NCBI GenBank assembly: GCA_034437615.1
Contig: DAOTTW010000261.1
Location: 1 to 8,654, forward strand
Direction: 5' to 3'
DNA: 8,654 bases
Origin: DAOTTW01 sp034437615
GTDB taxonomy: Bacteria > Chloroflexota > Anaerolineae > Aggregatilineales > Phototrophicaceae
In this document: in pieces, positions 5,189-8,654 of the stretch
Numbering within the stretch: position 1 is the first letter of the stretch
Layout of the letters: each line of letters starts with the position of its first letter
Made by a program: the position numbers and the translations under genes
Notes under the pieces: generated by a model
The model's database searches: none
The model's input: the letters and a program-made list of their open reading frames with translations, nothing else
What the model was told of the DNA's origin: nothing

Positions 5189-6508
5189 ATGCGTAGTCGT
5201 ATTAACCCGCTGATCCTATCGTTGGTGCTGTTGCTGGCTGTCGTCGGCGTGCAAGCGCAGGACGGCGGCGAAGTCGTCGTTGATTTTTACTATCCCACCG
5301 CTGTTGATGGCCCCATCGGTGAGGTCATCCAACGCTATGCCGATCAGTTCATGGCCGAAAACCCCGGCATCGTAATTAACCCGGTGTACACGGGCAGCTA
5401 CAACCAAACCCGCGAAGCGATCCAGACCGAAATTGCCGCCGAGGATGTCATCGTGGATGTTGCGGTGATGCTGGCGATTGACCTGTTCAGCTTCATCGAA
5501 GAAGAAAGCATCGTCCCGGCGCAGGATTTCATTGATGAGATGGAAAACGGCGACGAGTGGCTGGAGCGCTTCTACCCGGCGTTCATGGCCAACAGCGAGG
5601 ACGAATTCGACGTAGTGTGGTCGGTGCCGTTCCAGCGCAGCACGCCGATCATGTATTACAACGCCGACCTGCTGGCCGCCGAGGGCATTGAGGTGCCGAC
5701 CAACAACGAAGAATTGATCGCGGCGGCGCAGGCGCTTACCACTGAGGAGCGCGACGGCTTGCTGGTTCCGGTTGCAGGCATCTTCCCATCGTGGATGTTC
5801 CAGAGCTTCGCAGCCGCCTACGGTCAGCCATTGGTGGAGGATGACCCGACCCGCGTCTACTTCGATACGCCCGAAGCGCTGGAAGCGCTGGAATTCGTGA
5901 CGCGCCTGGGCATGAGCGCGGACGAGGGCGGCTTCGCTGTGGGTCCGATGGGCGGTAGCGCCTGGGGTGATACGCCGACTGCGTTCACCAGTGGTCAGGC
6001 CGCTATGATCTATCACACGACGGGCAGCCTGCGCAGCATCCTGGAAAACGCAGATTTTGAGGTCGGCGTCAGCTACTTGCCGAGCGGTCCAGCAAATGAG
6101 GACGGCAGCGGCTACGGCAGCCCGACAGGTGGCGGCAACCTGTACATCTTCAGCAATGCATCCCCCGAAGAGCAAGCCGCCGCCTGGGAATGGGTGAAGT
6201 TCCTGGCCTCAGATGAGATTCAGGCCGATTGGGGTGCGAATACAGGGTACATCGCCGCAACAAATGACGCATGGGCACTGGACCCACTCGCGAGCTTGGC
6301 CGAGGAATTTCCGCAATACTTCGTCACCCGCGATCACCTGCAATATGCCACCAAAGAGTTTACGGCGTATCGCTCGATTGACCTGCAAAACATCATCAAC
6401 ACATCGCTGGCGACCATCATCAGCGGTGATCGCCCCCTAGCAGACGCCGCCGACGTGCTGCAACGGGCGCAGCAACAGGCCGATGGCCTGCTGGAAGACT
6501 ACCGCTAA
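5189..6508 (+). CDS. ABC importer solute-binding protein, family 1, UgpB-like
   Basis: Extracytoplasmic receptor that captures a solute and delivers it to the two permeases downstream. It has 439 residues, close to E. coli UgpB. A signal peptide spans about 1-23 (charged MRSR, hydrophobic 8-21, VQA before Q24). The mature protein contains no cysteine at all. Several blocks echo UgpB in order: VYTGSYNQT (66-74; UgpB has VYKGNYEQT), PFQRSTPIMYYN (147-158; PFNSSTPVLYYN), TTGSLRSI (277-284; SSGSLANI), TGYIAAT (352-358; TGYLPIT) and a C-terminal arginine in AYRS (393-396). This supports a glycerol-3-phosphate, glycerophosphodiester or closely related sugar ligand, but the substrate is not settled, since many family-1 proteins share such blocks. 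There is no lipobox cysteine, so it is either soluble in a periplasm-like space or held by an uncleaved signal segment. First gene of a three-gene operon. Confidence 0.92.
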   Translation: MRSRINPLILSLVLLLAVVGVQAQDGGEVVVDFYYPTAVDGPIGEVIQRYADQFMAENPGIVINPVYTGSYNQTREAIQTEIAAEDVIVDVAVMLAIDLFSFIEEESIVPAQDFIDEMENGDEWLERFYPAFMANSEDEFDVVWSVPFQRSTPIMYYNADLLAAEGIEVPTNNEELIAAAQALTTEERDGLLVPVAGIFPSWMFQSFAAAYGQPLVEDDPTRVYFDTPEALEALEFVTRLGMSADEGGFAVGPMGGSAWGDTPTAFTSGQAAMIYHTTGSLRSILENADFEVGVSYLPSGPANEDGSGYGSPTGGGNLYIFSNASPEEQAAAWEWVKFLASDEIQADWGANTGYIAATNDAWALDPLASLAEEFPQYFVTRDHLQYATKEFTAYRSIDLQNIINTSLATIISGDRPLADAADVLQRAQQQADGLLEDYR

Positions 6509-6531
6509 AGCGGCATATCACCCATAGCTGC

Positions 6532-6555
6532 CGGGGTACGGCCTGCCGTGCCCCG
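6532..6555. repeat. Palindromic hairpin between binding-protein and permease genes
   Basis: CGGGGTACGG (6532-6541) pairs with CCGTGCCCCG (6546-6555): ten base pairs with one U-G, around a four-base loop (CCTG). No T-run follows. It lies 24 bases after the binding-protein stop and 34 before the permease start. Hairpins in this position commonly protect or partly end the transcript so that the binding protein is made in excess; that role is inferred. The right arm plus one base matches 877-887 exactly. Confidence 0.6.
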
Positions 6556-6588
6556 CGCCACACACGCCCCCAATTATAGGCCCGCACT

Positions 6589-7533
6589 ATGACGACCCTC
6601 AGCCCAGCATCACCGCAAGCATCGCGCCGCAATCGTGACGCCATCTGGCGGCACGCCCTGCCCTATCTGCTCATTCTGCCGACGCTGGTGTTTGTGCTGA
6701 TGTTTACCTTGTTGCCAGCCACACGCACCGTCATCGACAGCACCTATCAGCCCGGACGCCGCGCCTCGCTGCCGTCAGAATTCGTCGGTATCGAAAACTA
6801 TCAGGATATTTTTGACGACACCCATCACATCGGCTCACGCTTTACGCGGGTGCTGACCAATACGCTGCTTTTCGCCGCTGGAACCGTGATATTTGCGCTG
6901 CCGCTGGCGCTGGGCATGGCCTTGCTGCTAAACCGACAACTGCGCTATATGGGCTTCTGGCGCTTTGCCTTCTTCTATCCGTCACTGCTGCCTCTGCTGG
7001 GTGCCGCGAGTATCTGGGCCTTCTTGTATTCGGATAGCATCGGCCTGATTAACAGGGTGTTGGATACATTCGGCATCGACACGGTGAATTGGTTGGGCGA
7101 CCCGAACCGCGTGCTGGTTTCCATCATTTTCTTCAACGTCTGGAAGCAGGCCGGATATTACATGATCTTCTATCTGGCGGGCCTGCAATCCATCCCTAAA
7201 GACATCTACGAAGCAGCGCGGCTGGATGGCGCAAATGCCTGGCGGCAATTGCTGTCGATCACGCTGCCGTTGCTGCGCCGCACGACGTTGTTTGTGCTGG
7301 TGGTGGCCTTCACATTTGCGTTTCAGACCGTCGAGCAGTTACAGGCCATGAACCAGGGCAACCCAGCGGACCGGGGCAACCTGCTGCTGTATTTTATCTT
7401 CCAGAATATCGGGGAGCGCCGCAACTGGGGCTACATCAACGCCATGACTGTCGTGCTGGTCGCCATTTTGCTGATCTTCACGGCGGGCAATTTCTTCTTG
7501 TTCGAGCGCGGAGGCCGCGAAGATGACCGCTGA
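6589..7533 (+). CDS. ABC importer permease, MalF/UgpA-like (CUT1 family)
   Basis: Membrane-spanning half of the importer channel, 314 residues. TM1 is at about 24-44, followed by an extracytoplasmic loop with FVGIENYQDIF (65-75) and NTLLF (91-95), both usual for UgpA/MalF-type permeases. More helices lie at about 96-114, 125-147, 174-197, 233-246 and 285-305. The cytoplasmic EAA loop that docks on the ATPase is EAARLDGANAWRQLLSITLP (208-227). The N-terminus lacks the long extra region of E. coli MalF, so it is closer to UgpA in size. The ATG at 6589 is the first plausible start; it has only a weak AGG (6578-6580) in front, overlapping a TATAGG that could serve as a -10-like element. The 3' end overlaps the next permease by 11 bp, indicating translational coupling. 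Confidence 0.95.
   Translation: MTTLSPASPQASRRNRDAIWRHALPYLLILPTLVFVLMFTLLPATRTVIDSTYQPGRRASLPSEFVGIENYQDIFDDTHHIGSRFTRVLTNTLLFAAGTVIFALPLALGMALLLNRQLRYMGFWRFAFFYPSLLPLLGAASIWAFLYSDSIGLINRVLDTFGIDTVNWLGDPNRVLVSIIFFNVWKQAGYYMIFYLAGLQSIPKDIYEAARLDGANAWRQLLSITLPLLRRTTLFVLVVAFTFAFQTVEQLQAMNQGNPADRGNLLLYFIFQNIGERRNWGYINAMTVVLVAILLIFTAGNFFLFERGGREDDR
7510..7514 (+). promoter_or_regulatory. Ribosome binding site of the second permease, inside the first permease gene
   Basis: GGAGG lies eight bases before the ATG at 7523 and within the last codons of the preceding permease. It fixes the start of the overlapping gene and supports coupled translation. Confidence 0.8.
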
Positions 7534-8461
7534 TAACCCAACGCACAACCCGCAGCAACAGAGCAAACTCGGTAGCCGCTTACTGACCGCGCTGACAATC
7601 GTCGGGGCGTTCATCTGGTTGATTCCGTTGATCTTCAGCGTGTTGATGAGCGTGCGCCCCCAGTGGTCGCCCGTGACGCAGGGCAACGTCTTTTTCGCCT
7701 GCGGGCAATCCGCGCCGACGGCCAACGAAAGCGCATTGCTGGCACGCGGCGCAGAACCGATTGAACTGGCGCTGTTTGGCTGTACGCTGACGCTTGAGAA
7801 CTATCAGAATGCGCTGCTGGTCTCGCCCTGGGGCTGGCATTACTTTACGAGCATTGTGTTTGTATTCGGCGTGCTGATCGTGCAGGTTTTCACGGTGACG
7901 ATGGCCGCTTATGCCTTCGCACGGCTGCGCTTTTTTGGCCGCAACATCTTGCTGTTTATCATCCTGCTGCAAATCATGATCCCGACAGGCGTGCTGCTGG
8001 TGCAAAACTTCGCCACCATCCGCAACCTGAACTTATTCGATACCCGTTGGGCGCTGATGATGCCTTACTGGGGGTCGGCGTTCGGGGTGTTGTTGCTGCG
8101 TCAAGCCTTCCGTGAAGTGCCATATGAGCTAGAAGAAGCCGCCCGCATCGACGGCGCGAACTTATGGCAGGTGTTGCGCAGCGTCTACGTGCCCTTGACC
8201 ATCCCAAGCTACGTGGCCTTCGCGATTGTGTCGATCAGCAGCCACTGGAACGAATTCCTGTGGCCCTTTATCGTCACGCGCACGGAGCAAGTGCGCCCGC
8301 TGACGGTAGGACTGAATAAGCTGTACGGTACAACGGAGGTCGGGGCGCTATATGGCCAGTTGATGGCGGGCACACTGATCGTAATCGCACCGCTGATCGT
8401 GCTGTTTATCTTCTTCCAGCGGCGCTTTATCGAGAGCTTCGCCTCTAGCGGCATCAAGTAG
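7523..8461 (+). CDS. ABC importer permease, MalG/UgpE-like (CUT1 family)
   Basis: Second channel subunit, 312 residues. TM1 is at about 24-44; further helices are at about 108-130, 141-162, 178-194, 228-245 and 280-298. The EAA loop is EAARIDGANLWQVLRSVYVP (205-224), and WNEFLWPF (242-249) is typical of the family. The C-terminus ends in QRRFIESFASSGIK, close to the common MalG-type ending (QR.fi.G...GavKG) but without the usual glycine pair. Between TM1 and the TLENYQNAL block (90-98) there is a stretch of about 45 residues, longer than the short linker found in most family members, with cysteines at 60 and 87. As this loop faces outwards, a disulfide is possible. No ATPase gene follows in the window, so the energising subunit must be encoded elsewhere. 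Confidence 0.95.
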   Translation: MTADNPTHNPQQQSKLGSRLLTALTIVGAFIWLIPLIFSVLMSVRPQWSPVTQGNVFFACGQSAPTANESALLARGAEPIELALFGCTLTLENYQNALLVSPWGWHYFTSIVFVFGVLIVQVFTVTMAAYAFARLRFFGRNILLFIILLQIMIPTGVLLVQNFATIRNLNLFDTRWALMMPYWGSAFGVLLLRQAFREVPYELEEAARIDGANLWQVLRSVYVPLTIPSYVAFAIVSISSHWNEFLWPFIVTRTEQVRPLTVGLNKLYGTTEVGALYGQLMAGTLIVIAPLIVLFIFFQRRFIESFASSGIK

Positions 8462-8538
8462 TGCTCTGGCCTGCAAAGGCCCGCATTGTCGCATCCACAG
8501 CGGACGCCCCAAACGTAACTGCTTAGCCCTCACCCCAA

Positions 8539-8562
8539 ACCCTTTCTCAAGGGTAGGTTTTT
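8539..8562 (+). terminator. Possible intrinsic terminator of the importer operon
   Basis: ACCCTT (8539-8544) pairs with AAGGGT (8549-8554) around a TCTC loop. Three bases (AGG) separate the stem from five T residues (8558-8562). The stem is short and the T-run is offset, so strength is uncertain. The preceding CCCTCACCCCAAACCC stretch resembles a C-rich intergenic repeat type I recall from Chloroflexota and cyanobacteria; the hairpin may therefore be a degenerate repeat copy instead. Confidence 0.45.
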
Positions 8563-8582
8563 CATGATTGACTGTATTTTAT

Positions 8583-8598
8583 GGCGGCTTGCGCCGCC
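8583..8598. repeat. Perfect short palindrome in 3' intergenic region
   Basis: GGCGGC (8583-8588) and GCCGCC (8593-8598) flank a TTGC loop. The nine bases GCGGCTTGC (8584-8592) also occur at 862-870 in the hairpin after the metal ATPase gene. With the palindromes just downstream this looks like part of a composite dispersed repeat. Confidence 0.45.
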
Positions 8599-8600
8599 CC

Positions 8601-8629
8601 GGACAGGTCAGTGCCCTGTCCCTACAGGG
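8601..8629. repeat. Two overlapping, mutually exclusive hairpins
   Basis: GGACAGG (8601-8607) can pair with CCTGTCC (8615-8621), or CCCTGT (8614-8619) can pair with ACAGGG (8624-8629) around a CCCT loop. Both use the bases 8615-8619, so only one can form at a time. No T-run or start codon follows within the window, so a repeat element is more likely than an attenuator. The remaining 3' bases (8630-8654) show nothing recognisable. Confidence 0.45.
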
Positions 8630-8654
8630 TCGCAATCATTCACAACAGGTCTGT

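Noticed and set aside
5216..6175. Open minus-strand frame of 319 codons opposite the binding-protein gene
   Set aside because: Its composition (rich in R, A, V, H, Q) is what the reverse strand of a GC-rich gene gives. It shows no recognisable motif, and the plus-strand gene is certain.
7580..8005. Minus-strand frame of 141 codons opposite the second permease
   Set aside because: His/Gln/Arg-rich low-complexity translation, a typical antisense shadow of a membrane-protein gene.
1..8654. CRISPR array, tRNA, insertion sequence, toxin-antitoxin pair or phage defence module
   Set aside because: No regularly spaced repeats, cloverleaf-like sequence, transposase motifs or small paired genes were seen on reading the window by eye.

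Overview
The window holds seven protein-coding genes or gene parts and one gene remnant, all on the + strand. Base composition is fairly GC-rich (estimated by eye at 55-60%) in most of the window. It falls noticeably in the stretches around 3860-3980 and 5038-5190. The gene styles suggest a member of the Chloroflexota (Anaerolineae-like): a CUT1-type importer operon without its own ATPase, a binding protein with an N-terminus of the QDGGEV type, -10 boxes lying almost on start codons, and short GC-rich palindromic repeats between genes. This placement is inference from style; no rRNA or marker gene is present to confirm it.

Layout. (1) 1-837 is the C-terminal part of a P1B-type heavy-metal ATPase with an HEGST membrane motif (Co/Fe/Zn-type subgroup) and an unusual cysteine-rich insert. 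(2) 857-985 carries a GC-rich hairpin and a putative promoter. (3) 990-2045 is galT, with every metal and catalytic residue conserved. (4) 2113-3801 is a two-TM potassium channel with two tandem RCK domains, similar in layout to GsuK and MthK. A TATAAT box eight bases before its ATG suggests a leaderless transcript. (5) 3802-4182 contains a good-looking promoter and a decayed fragment of a PLP-dependent (group II, aromatic amino acid type) decarboxylase. (6) 4183-5037 is a polytopic membrane protein of the lysylphosphatidylglycerol synthase transmembrane / UPF0104 superfamily. (7) 5189-8461 is an ABC importer operon: an UgpB-like binding protein, a UgpA-like permease and a UgpE-like permease, the last two overlapping by 11 bp. 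(8) 8462-8654 is non-coding, with a terminator-like hairpin and a cluster of palindromes.

How the genes relate. Only the last three clearly work together: the binding protein captures a solute outside the membrane and the two permeases form the channel. The ATPase partner must be supplied from elsewhere, because none is encoded before the window ends. Motif similarity to UgpB suggests a glycerol-3-phosphate-like or sugar-type ligand, but this is not proven. The other genes (metal efflux or uptake, galactose metabolism, K+ channel, lipid-type membrane protein) look like independent transcription units. I found no CRISPR array, tRNA, rRNA, insertion sequence or phage gene, and no clear undescribed multi-gene system. 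The items most worth a second look are the CxxCxxC insert in the metal ATPase, the decarboxylase remnant next to (and perhaps feeding into) the membrane protein gene, the cysteine-flanked insert in the second permease, and the shared intergenic palindromes.
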